Of a stretch of 64,000 bases of DNA, positions 44,815 to 53,425 are shown in pieces; within the stretch, counting starts at the first letter, position 1, and each line of letters opens with the position of its first letter. The notes beneath the pieces are model-generated. The model did no database searches and was not told the DNA's origin. It saw nothing but the letters and a program-made list of their open reading frames with translations. The translations under genes and the position numbers were made by a program. This stretch comes from Symsagittifera roscoffensis (lineage: Eukaryota > Xenacoelomorpha > Acoela > Convolutidae). Where the stretch lies: assembly GCF_963678635.1 (NCBI RefSeq), contig NC_087065.1, forward strand, positions 54,898,397 through 54,962,396. The letters are read 5' to 3'.

Positions 44815-47079
44815 ATGACAATGAATCCATACCTTATGGGTGGATCATCAATAACATCAAACAAACCTTTAATGGTTTTCACAGGAACAGACCCTGAATA
44901 CTCTGTAGAAGATTATTTAAATGCAGTAACAGCAAACTTGATTTTAAACATTGGACCTGAACCAATTAATACGCCACTACATCAAAACTGGATACATCGA
45001 CGCACAGCGTTGATACAAACAACCTTAGATGGCGCAGCCCAAAAATGGTTTTCAGTATTACCTCCAGAAATAAAATCAAATTGGTAAAGGTTTACCCAGG
45101 AATTTTCAAAAATGTTTGACTCCGAAAGAAACAAACAACAACAAAGAGTTTTATGTAATGAAATTCGCAGATTACCAAACGAAACCATCAAGCAATTAGC
45201 AGTACGAATCGAAACACTAGTTCGAAAAGCATATTCACTAAATACACACGACTATAAAAATACAAAGATGACAGAAATCTTAATGATGACCTTAACACCA
45301 CAATTAAGGAAAATAGCAATAAAAAAGAGAGCATCCCATCCTTCTTCAATTCGAGAACCCGATTTAGATTTTCGAAAACTAGTAGACAAATTAGAACAAG
45401 CAGAAATCACGATGAAACTAGAAGAAACGGAAAATCTGAAATTACAATACGTTAACAGAATTGAAACGACTCCCACTAATATTAATAATATACAGGAATC
45501 AGACACAGACCTCGTTGAAAAAATCACTGAAATACTCAATATTTACGAAAAGAACCCAAACTTTAAAGGCAAACCATCTTTCAAAAAATGGTGTAATTAT
45601 TGCCGACGATACGGACATAGTATTTCTGAATGTAGACAAAAACAGCAAGATAGTCAAAATAAACCTCAAAAATACAAAGAACCAAATAAGTCATTCTATC
45701 AATATATGAAGAAAGATCAAAATCTACCAAACAAAAATGTATACAGCAACAATAGTTCCGGAAAACCACTTCCGAACAATACAAGTTATACAAGAAATCA
45801 ATCCCCATATAACTCAAGTTATAGAGGAAGATCGCCAGAACGAAGAAACACACAAAATTCGTCACAATATTACTACAATAGACCAAATAGTAGAAATAAC
45901 TACTCCAGATCAAATTCAAACACAACACAGTTTGCTTCTAGATCTAATTCCCAACCAAGAAACAGATACTATCCAAACAATCAATCACGAAACTCATCAT
46001 ATAATAGAAACAGAAATTATTCCAATAATCGAAATAGAAGTTATTCAAACAATCGAAATCAATATTATCAAAACAACCGATCAAGAAATAACTCATATAA
46101 CAGACCAAACAGCAATTATCAAAATAGATCGCGAAATAATTCACAAAATCGACACTCAAGTTATAATAATCGTTATAGAAATTATTCCCAATCACCACAC
46201 CGGAATAATAATCACTATAATAATTCTAATAATCGCCACAGAAGTAGTACACCTAAACATCAAAGACAAATCAATCAAGTACAGTCTAACCCAGAAACAA
46301 CATCAGACCCTCCAGGTATTGATGACACAGTAACTGATACGTTACAACTCAATCAAATAAACTGTGCATCATCAGATTCAGAAAGCGACACTGAAAACAC
46401 TCTCTCCATCAATATGATCAAAGTCGAAAATGACTATGAATCTGTAATATATGAACAACCTTTTTCATCACACATATATGAAAATCAATCAGGATTTCTT
46501 CAAAATTATTACACTAAACCTACACATTCCACTCCAACGACACAAGAAACAAATAGAATTAACATTACAAATCAACCCTCTGCAAATAATAACACAAAAT
46601 GCTTGAACACAAACCACATCTATCAAAATATACAAAAAGAACAACCAAAAGAAAAAATTTGGACAAAACCATTTCTATTAGAAAGTCCAAGAAATAAAGA
46701 ATTTCAACCACCAGATCTTGAAATTGATTTTTTAATTGATTCAGGAGCAGAATCAAACATAATAAACATCCCCACATGGAATGAAATAAAAACTTTACAC
46801 CCAAAGCTAACACCTCTTGAAACCTCCAGTAAGTTAGCAACAGCACAAGGATCAACATTGATAAACTACGGAAAAATCCAATTATTTCTCCTCCCCACCA
46901 GAACAATGGAGCAAAGCAAAATTTTAAATAAGCCAATTAAACAAATATTCCATATCACTGATATTAAACATAATATCATTGGAATACCATTTATTTCAAA
47001 GTATATACCAACAATTAACATCTTAAATAGTAAAATATTAATCAAAGATAAAATACAAAAACAAAAGACACATCCTTAA
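44815..47079 (+). pseudogene. gag: Gag and protease, copy B (in-frame stop)
   Basis: From ATG 44815 the protein begins with a Ty3-type capsid domain. An in-frame TAA at 45085-45087 cuts it after 90 codons, right after the conserved WF..LPPEIKSNW segment. The same frame continues at once with the rest of the capsid (RFTQEFSKMFD...). Next come a CCHC knuckle C-X2-C-X4-H-X4-C (45592-45633), a 100-residue Asn/Arg/Ser/Tyr repeat tract (about 45800-46260), and a protease with DSGAE (Asp codon 46738). A one-base deletion near 47050, judged against copy A, shifts the frame so it ends at 47079 before RT. Capsid, knuckle and protease are recognisable; the gene is broken here. Confidence 0.85.
45592..45633 (+). 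other. CCHC zinc knuckle
   Basis: CNYCRRYGHSISEC has the C-X2-C-X4-H-X4-C spacing of retroelement nucleocapsid knuckles, which bind genomic RNA. It is followed by an unusually long Asn/Arg/Ser-rich tract. Confidence 0.9.
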
Positions 47080-50000
47080 CATTTTTTCAAAGATTAAATA
47101 AACAACCACCATTCTTTTCAAAATTTTACCCGATATTTAACCAACAAAGAAAGCACTTGAAACCACTATCAGGAAACATCTATAATTTTTCAATCAAACA
47201 AGTTCACCAATATGATAAAGAACAAAACAAACAAAAATTTTATATGTCAGATTTTGAATTCAAACCTATTCATAAATTTTTCAAAATCACAATCTCTTCA
47301 ATAAAATATTTGAAAAACTCGAATTCAGATATTATTTCCTTACATGTCTATAACAACACACCTTACCAGGTAACATTACCTTTAGGACTTTTAGGCTATT
47401 GCGAAACCAACGCTACAATATCACCAATACACGAAAAAGCCTATCGCGTAAATAATATACTTCAATTATTAGATATTTGTCAATCCACAATTCTTAATGA
47501 AGAATTATCTATAAATAACATAATAAGTAATGAAAACAGAAATACGGATTATTTCACAAAAACCCCATATTTCAAACCTACATTCAACATAGGTAACTAC
47601 ACAGAAGATCAACAGAAATTTTTAACAATGTTTAATTTCCAACATTCACAAATAACACAAGACGAATTCGAAAAGTTAGCCAAACAGCTAATTAAATATT
47701 CATCAGTCTATGCAACATCCAAATTTGATGTTGGCAAAATCAGTTCATCACTACATCTCCCGTTAAAACCAGACGCAGTTTTCAAAAAACAGAGAGCAAG
47801 TAAAGTACCAATTCACTTACATGATAAAGTGAACAGATTACTCGATATTTTAGAACAATACAACCTTATATCACCAGTTAATAAAGAAGAACAACCAAAA
47901 GGCAACACATTTATCAACCCCGTTATCATTCTAGCTAAAGGAGAATCATTAAAAATCGTTCTCGACGCTAGATACCTCAATTCACTCATAGATGAATCAA
48001 AATGTAATTGGCCTATTGAACCAATACAAGTTATTTTAACAAAAATAAACGGCAAATACTTTACAACCGCCGATATGAATAGTGCATACAATCAAATGCC
48101 ACTAGATGAACAATCACGACGTTTAACACAATTTGTTATTGGAAACCAACAATATGAATTCAACCGCTTATTCTATGGAATATCCATAGGACCAGCAGCA
48201 TTTTCAGCTTTTATGAGCAAAATTTTTAGACCACTAATACTCAAGAAAAACGCAATCACCTATTTAGACGATGTTTTTATGCAATCACAAACAAAAGAAG
48301 AAATGTTCAATGTTTTAGAAAAATATCACCAAATACTTCAGAACGAAAATCTGAAGGCCGCTCCCGATAAATCACACTTCTTTTTGACAAGAGTTAAATT
48401 CTTAGGACATAATATAGAAAGAAAAACAATCACTCCACTGAAATCACGCATTGACGCTATTCAAAAACTTCAACCACCAACAAATAAAAAGAAAATCCAA
48501 GAATTCCTTGGAATGTTAAATTTTTTAAGCAAATACGTTTATAAAATGCAATTATATCTACGACCATTTTATAACATCCTTAGACAACAAAATAATTTTG
48601 AATGGAATACAGAACATCAAGCACGATTTGAAGAAATAAAGAAACTTTTAACTGAACAAATTTCAAACACAATTCCAGACCCTAATCAACCATTTTATGC
48701 AATGTGCGATGCTTCGAACTTTGGCATCGGTGCAGCACTATTACAATCACATAATGGTACAAATAAAATGAACCTCATATCAGCAAATTCTCGATTATTC
48801 ACTCAAGCAGAGCTACGACTCTCAACTCTAATGAGAGAATGTACAGCCATAATATATACACTGACAGAATATGAATTTCTGATACTTGGATCAAAACATC
48901 CCACAGTTCTTTTCACAGACCATAAACCAATCATCTTTCTTTTTACACAAAAATCTAATCCAAACCACCGAGTTTACAGATTTCAACTAATTCTAATGAA
49001 ATTTCCAAACTTACATATAGTTTGGACTGCAGGAAAAAATCTTGCGTTACCAGACACCTTAAGTCGAAATACACCACCTGAATTACTTACACGAAAAACA
49101 ACAGTTGAAATACCCAAAAACATAAAATTCTACCTTGCAGAAAACGAAACATCACCCCGATTGGAATGCAAATATGCAGTAAAAACTGACGTTGAACAAT
49201 CACAAATAAATAGTTTACAACATTTCCCACTTTATTTAGATTGTCAAAATAATCACTATGAAGTTGATCTACTTGGAACATCAACTTTTAAACCAATCCC
49301 ATATTCTCAATGGATAAAAAATAACACCCAACAAAAACAAACAAAACAACACCCACCTAAGAAAGACCATTTTCCACTAATTGAAAAAGAAAATTTAACT
49401 GATAAAATAAATTTATCAGGACCACAAACAAACGATTCAAAATACACAATAAATCAAGTTTTTGACCTCCACGACCCACTTGATACAATACCCTTATCTA
49501 AATTCGAAATTGAAAACATTTTTCTCCCTCCAACAGAAACAATTACAATTTCAACACTAAAACAATATCAAAATCTTGACCCAATAATTCGACAACTAAA
49601 ATCATGGCACAAATATAAAACTAAACCTATCAAGGCAGATTCAACCATTCTAGGCAACAAAACACTCCTCCGATACTTTCGCAAATTTAATAACACAACA
49701 ATTAATGAAACTACAGACCTTTTAGAGTATAACTTAAATGAATCTACAGTCCCCTGTCTCCCTTTAAGTATGATTCTCATAGCTTTTAATATTTCACATA
49801 CACAAAATATTAAAGGACACTCTGGATCAGAAAAAACATATTCAAACTTTATACAAAACTTTTACTTCCCAAATGCACCAATTTGGATAAAAGTACTATG
49901 CAATGATTGTATAATATGTCAACTAAATAAACCTTACCCAAATCAAAAACAAATAGCACAAAAACAAGATTTTAAAGGACAAAGCTTGTACTTTAATCAT

Positions 50001-51287
50001 CGTATCTCATTTGATACTAAAGGCCCAATTTCACCCTCATCAGAAGGAAATTCCTATATTATGGTAATTGTTGACGCATTCACACATTATGTAGCACTTA
50101 ACCCAGTACCACATTGTAACGCTTATTATGCGTATACAACGCTTTATGAACACTGGATAGCAAAATTTGGACTACCAGAAATTTTAGTCACAGACAACGG
50201 TACAGAATTCATAAATAATGAAATTATCACACTATGTCATTTATATAACATTAAACACAAACCACGTACATCTCATGCACCTTGGACAAACGGCTTAGTC
50301 GAAGGTATGAACCGTTCATTACAAGAATATCTTAGATGTATCATCAACGGAAATGATACAAGATATACCGAATGGTCAGCAGATGTAAAATTATTTCCCT
50401 TAGCATATAATTCACAAATCACAACAACTCTAGGAATGTCACCATATGAAATGGTTTTTAACCAAAAGCCACGCAAACCAATAATGTTTACAGCAAATTC
50501 TCATAAAAACGCACAAGGTTATTGTCAACCAAATAAAGACTCAATTTGTTATAACCTACCTTTACATACACACGATGAAGATCATTTTCATCACCCAAAA
50601 ATTCTTAAATTAGCCTCCGGTACACACACCGAATGGATTCTAAATAGAGATAAAAAACACAATGAAATTTATCAAAAAGTAACAAAAAAGTTATTACAAA
50701 GACAAATTATTAATGAACAAATAAATTCACGTTTTAAACCAGCCTCCGATTTAAAAATTGGAACATTTGTTTTAATACCTAATTTCACTACTCAAAAAGG
50801 AATTTCTAAAAAATTACAACCCCTTCGTAAAGGACCATACCAAATAATTGCAAGACCCACTGATGTCACATATAAAATTACCGACTCAGACAAAAAAGAA
50901 ATCGTTCAGCACCGAAACAACCTATTACCTTATTACCCAAAAGAATACGCACTCCGCGAATTAACTCAATTATATTCTTTCACAGGTTTAAAAATTATTC
51001 AAAATGACCCACATCCGAAAAACACAGAACAAAATGATAATCCCACCGAAAATCAAAACACAAAATCAACCGCCACCAAAAACAATACAAAAAACTTAGA
51101 CCATAAAACATCCCCAAAACAAAGAAAAAATAGAAAAATGACCGAACAAATAATAACCCAAGAACAAATCGACAAATCAGAACATAGAAAATCAACACGA
51201 CTTCGAAATCAACCACGTAAAGATTACAAAATATTCATCCCCCAATCTAAAATATTAAAGAAAGTGGAATTTCAAAAGCAATTTTAA
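47052..51287 (+). CDS. pol: RT-RNase H-integrase polyprotein, copy B
   Basis: The frame is open from 47052 (after TAA 47049-47051) to 51287. RT has YLDD at 48261-48272; RNase H has CDAS (Asp codon 48708) and later TDHK. A linker of about 150 residues precedes integrase. Integrase has a zinc-domain C-X2-C (CNDCIIC), Asp codons 50013 and 50193 and Glu 50301 (spacing D,D35E), then a KGPY module and HRNNLLPYYP, as in chromovirus-like and gypsy integrases. A basic Lys/Gln-rich tail ends the protein. There is no start codon of its own; in copy A the same frame is continuous with protease, so expression depends on Gag-Pol fusion, disrupted here by one base. Catalytic residues look intact. Confidence 0.9.
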   Translation, partial: NTKTKDTSLTFFQRLNKQPPFFSKFYPIFNQQRKHLKPLSGNIYNFSIKQVHQYDKEQNKQKFYMSDFEFKPIHKFFKITISSIKYLKNSNSDIISLHVYNNTPYQVTLPLGLLGYCETNATISPIHEKAYRVNNILQLLDICQSTILNEELSINNIISNENRNTDYFTKTPYFKPTFNIGNYTEDQQKFLTMFNFQHSQITQDEFEKLAKQLIKYSSVYATSKFDVGKISSSLHLPLKPDAVFKKQRASKVPIHLHDKVNRLLDILEQYNLISPVNKEEQPKGNTFINPVIILAKGESLKIVLDARYLNSLIDESKCNWPIEPIQVILTKINGKYFTTADMNSAYNQMPLDEQSRRLTQFVIGNQQYEFNRLFYGISIGPAAFSAFMSKIFRPLILKKNAITYLDDVFMQSQTKEEMFNVLEKYHQILQNENLKAAPDKSHFFLTRVKFLGHNIERKTITPLKSRIDAIQKLQPPTNKKKIQEFLGMLNFLSKYVYKMQLYLRPFYNILRQQNNFEWNTEHQARFEEIKKLLTEQISNTIPDPNQPFYAMCDASNFGIGAALLQSHNGTNKMNLISANSRLFTQAELRLSTLMRECTAIIYTLTEYEFLILGSKHPTVLFTDHKPIIFLFTQKSNPNHRVYRFQLILMKFPNLHIVWTAGKNLALPDTLSRNTPPELLTRKTTVEIPKNIKFYLAENETSPRLECKYAVKTDVEQSQINSLQHFPLYLDCQNNHYEVDLLGTSTFKPIPYSQWIKNNTQQKQTKQHPPKKDHFPLIEKENLTDKINLSGPQTNDSKYTINQVFDLHDPLDTIPLSKFEIENIFLPPTETITISTLKQYQNLDPIIRQLKSWHKYKTKPIKADSTILGNKTLLRYFRKFNNTTINETTDLLEYNLNESTVPCLPLSMILIAFNISHTQNIKGHSGSEKTYSNFIQNFYFPNAPIWIKVLCNDCIICQLNKPYPNQKQIAQKQDFKGQSLYFNHRISFDTKGPISPSSEGNSYIMVIVDAFTHYVALNPVPHCNAYYAYTTLYEHWIAKFGLPEILVTDNGTEFINNEIITLCHLYNIKHKPRTSHAPWTNGLVEGMNRSLQEYLRCIINGNDTRYTEWSADVKLFPLAYNSQITTTLGMSPYEMVFNQKPRKPIMFTANSHKNAQGYCQPNKDSICYNLPLHTHDEDHFHHPKILKLASGTHTEWILNRDKKHNEIYQKVTKKLLQRQIINEQINSRFKPASDLKIGTFVLIPNFTTQKGISKKLQPLRKGPYQIIARPTDVTYKITDSDKKEIVQHRNNLLPYYPKEYALRELTQLYSFTGLKIIQNDPHPKNTEQNDNPTENQNTKSTATKNNTKNLDHKTSPKQRKNRKMTEQIITQEQIDKSEHRKSTRLRNQPRKDYKIFIPQSKILKKVEFQKQF

Positions 51288-51870
51288 CTTTATACTTCAC
51301 AGTCTTGAAACATTTTCAATTTCCATTTTTCAAAATAACATGCTGACAAACACGCAATAATTCTAGTTCACATTAGACCAATAGGATTCATCCAATCCGT
51401 CACTTTCTCTAACTCAAACTAAGATCAATTGGACGAATCATATAAAACTCCAGGCATATCTATAACTAAAACTTTACGACCTCCAGGTCAAAAATAAGCA
51501 AACCACTCCAACTTGACAACTAAAATAAATATCACCATAATCCCATACCCCTCCCTTATCTAATAACCCAAAGATCAACAATATTTCCCCAACTCAGACC
51601 ACAAATACCCCCCAAACAAATTTGTTAACTTAGCCTAAAGTACAAAAATGAACATTTAAATTAGCCTAAAGTACAAAAATCTCACCATACCCCGGATCAT
51701 TTGACAAACAAAAATAAAGAAAAAGACGACCTCCCGATCACCATGAAAATTGCCCCCAACAATTTTTTACAAAACTCAACCCACTTGTCAAAAAACTAAT
51801 AAATAATCCGACCACACTTGAAAATCGCCCCAAACAACAAAAAATATTCGACCAAGAAGTCATTTCTTAA
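51288..51870 (+). other. Spacer between pol and accessory ORFs, copy B
   Basis: Noncoding, 583 bp. TTAGCCTAAAGTACAAAAAT occurs twice (51630-51649 and 51661-51680), perfect apart from flanks, and a related pair is present in copy A. The repeat could be a regulatory or RNA signal for downstream expression. No clear splice acceptor is seen. Confidence 0.55.
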
Positions 51871-52101
51871 ATGCTCTTCTATCAAACAGTCACTAAAATT
51901 TTCATAAACCTCAAACAATTTTTTACGATATTTGCAACTTTTATAATATTTCTTTTTGATATACTTGAATCTTTTCTAATAATCTTAATCATTTTTTGTA
52001 ACATTTTTTTAATTTTCCACACTATATTCGAACTATTTCTCCAACTTTCCAAAACCCTTGATTATATCCACAGGTACGATTCATATAACTTGTCTAAATG
52101 A
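51871..52101 (+). CDS. Small membrane protein, 76 aa, copy B
   Basis: A 76-codon ATG ORF, strongly hydrophobic (Phe/Ile/Leu) over residues 8-56, with a polar C-terminal 18 residues identical to copy A. Its stop overlaps the next start as ATGA (52098-52101). It is the first ORF after pol. Probably a membrane protein; a viroporin-like role is only a guess from size and hydrophobicity. Confidence 0.55.
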   Translation: MLFYQTVTKIFINLKQFFTIFATFIIFLFDILESFLIILIIFCNIFLIFHTIFELFLQLSKTLDYIHRYDSYNLSK

Positions 52102-52286
52102 TACGAACAATTTTCAGTAGAACCGATATTTTTTTATTGTTTGTAATTTTCATAACATTTTTATCATCCCTCATTTTGACCATATGTAAATGTATAAAGA
52201 AAGCAATCCTCACATTTGCCCTAGCAACAATCCTTCTAATTCTTTTTTTGGAAGAATACTATAATAAACACAAACTTTCTCACTGA
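52098..52286 (+). CDS. Small membrane protein, 62 aa, copy B
   Basis: A 62-codon ORF starting inside the previous stop (ATGA). Two hydrophobic segments are separated by CKCIKK, followed by a short charged tail. It differs from copy A at two residues (I38L, P60L in copy order), both in otherwise unchanged sequence. It is followed after 8 bases by the AUG-less ORF in another frame, with stops separating the two, so a simple frameshift cannot join them. Confidence 0.55.
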   Translation: MIRTIFSRTDIFLLFVIFITFLSSLILTICKCIKKAILTFALATILLILFLEEYYNKHKLSH

Positions 52287-52294
52287 AGTAATAA

Positions 52295-53425
52295 ATCAAA
52301 AACCTATCAAAAATTGCTACCCAACAGTCACAAAGTCAGTCTTCACCGACATCATCCCAAGATAACCCAACAACACTTTCAACCACTCAAAACCCTCAAA
52401 CATCTACACGAATTTCTTTTCAAGATAATCCATACACTTTTGAAGAACGACACGCTCGTTTATCTGAACCACTAGAACCAATTCAACGACAAGCACCCCT
52501 AAGTGAACCAACATATAACCTATACCCAACACTACCACAAGAACTAAGTAGAATACGACACGTTAGTCAGAACCAAAACACAACAGAAATAAATAGACAA
52601 ATTATACATCCTCGACGAAATCGAAATTTTCAAACTCCCCGAGTTCATTTTGAAATACCTCAATCACCATCACAAAGCACCCCAGAAAATCCCACTGGTA
52701 TTACACCAGAAACCCCTACACTTTTTTCACAACGAAGCACTTCAAGCCTACCCTCAGATTACTTAGGTTCAACACCAACATCTGAACAAATACGTGAAAA
52801 CCCTTTCAACCCCTCAAACCAAACATCACGACTACCATATTGGACAACAAATTCATTCACACAAGGTGAACCAAATTTAATCAATGACCCCATAGACCTT
52901 TCTACAGATACAACATCTTCATCACTACCCGAAACATTATCACTTCCATCAACACCATCGATTAGTCAAATTTCACCGACACCTTTTAACTTAAATTTTC
53001 CAAACAATCTCGACGCAAGATACCGAGAACAATCATCAACAAATATTCCTTTAAGATTAGATTGGAATACATTTACAGCACCTCCACCATTATTTGGACA
53101 ACATCTAGAAAGTAACCGCCTTCATAACTGGGCACTTAATAGATTACAATATCGCCAAGATATTCACGACGATATCCGTGATCATAATATCCAAATACTC
53201 CAACAAAACAGTTTACAATTAAAGTTTGAAATCACAGTTAAGTTAAATAACATTACTCAACATCCCTACCCATTAAACCCACCAAACATAACAGCTCAAT
53301 CACTACCACCACCGTTTATAACTACTGAAGTAATATATAAATACGACAGATATACCAAAAACACAATTGGTTACATTACATTTTATAACCCATACTCAGG
53401 ATTATCATACACATGTATATTCTAA
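52295..53425 (+). CDS. AUG-less conserved ORF, copy B (376 codons)
   Basis: It is open from after TAA 52292-52294 to TAA 53423-53425, with no ATG in frame. Composition: Ser/Thr/Pro/Gln-rich for about 250 residues with an IIHPRRN segment, then a more ordered part (ARYREQ..., LRLDWNTF, HNWALNRLQYRQDIHDD) and a C-terminal hydrophobic/aromatic end. The frame is also open in copy A (5859-6995), where changes are mainly synonymous and indels are whole codons, so it is very likely translated. The stop is 8 bases past the envelope ATG. Expression could be by splicing from an upstream AUG or by non-AUG initiation. The function is unknown. Confidence 0.72.
   Translation: MKNLSKIATQQSQSQSSPTSSQDNPTTLSTTQNPQTSTRISFQDNPYTFEERHARLSEPLEPIQRQAPLSEPTYNLYPTLPQELSRIRHVSQNQNTTEINRQIIHPRRNRNFQTPRVHFEIPQSPSQSTPENPTGITPETPTLFSQRSTSSLPSDYLGSTPTSEQIRENPFNPSNQTSRLPYWTTNSFTQGEPNLINDPIDLSTDTTSSSLPETLSLPSTPSISQISPTPFNLNFPNNLDARYREQSSTNIPLRLDWNTFTAPPPLFGQHLESNRLHNWALNRLQYRQDIHDDIRDHNIQILQQNSLQLKFEITVKLNNITQHPYPLNPPNITAQSLPPPFITTEVIYKYDRYTKNTIGYITFYNPYSGLSYTCIF

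Noticed and set aside
45737-46333. 198-aa Ile/Thr/His-rich frame over the Asn/Arg tract of Gag
   Set aside because: A repetitive shadow of the Asn/Arg/Ser codons in another frame.
47052-47079. Programmed frameshift between protease and RT in copy B
   Set aside because: Copy A is continuous here and one base longer, so a deletion in copy B explains it better.
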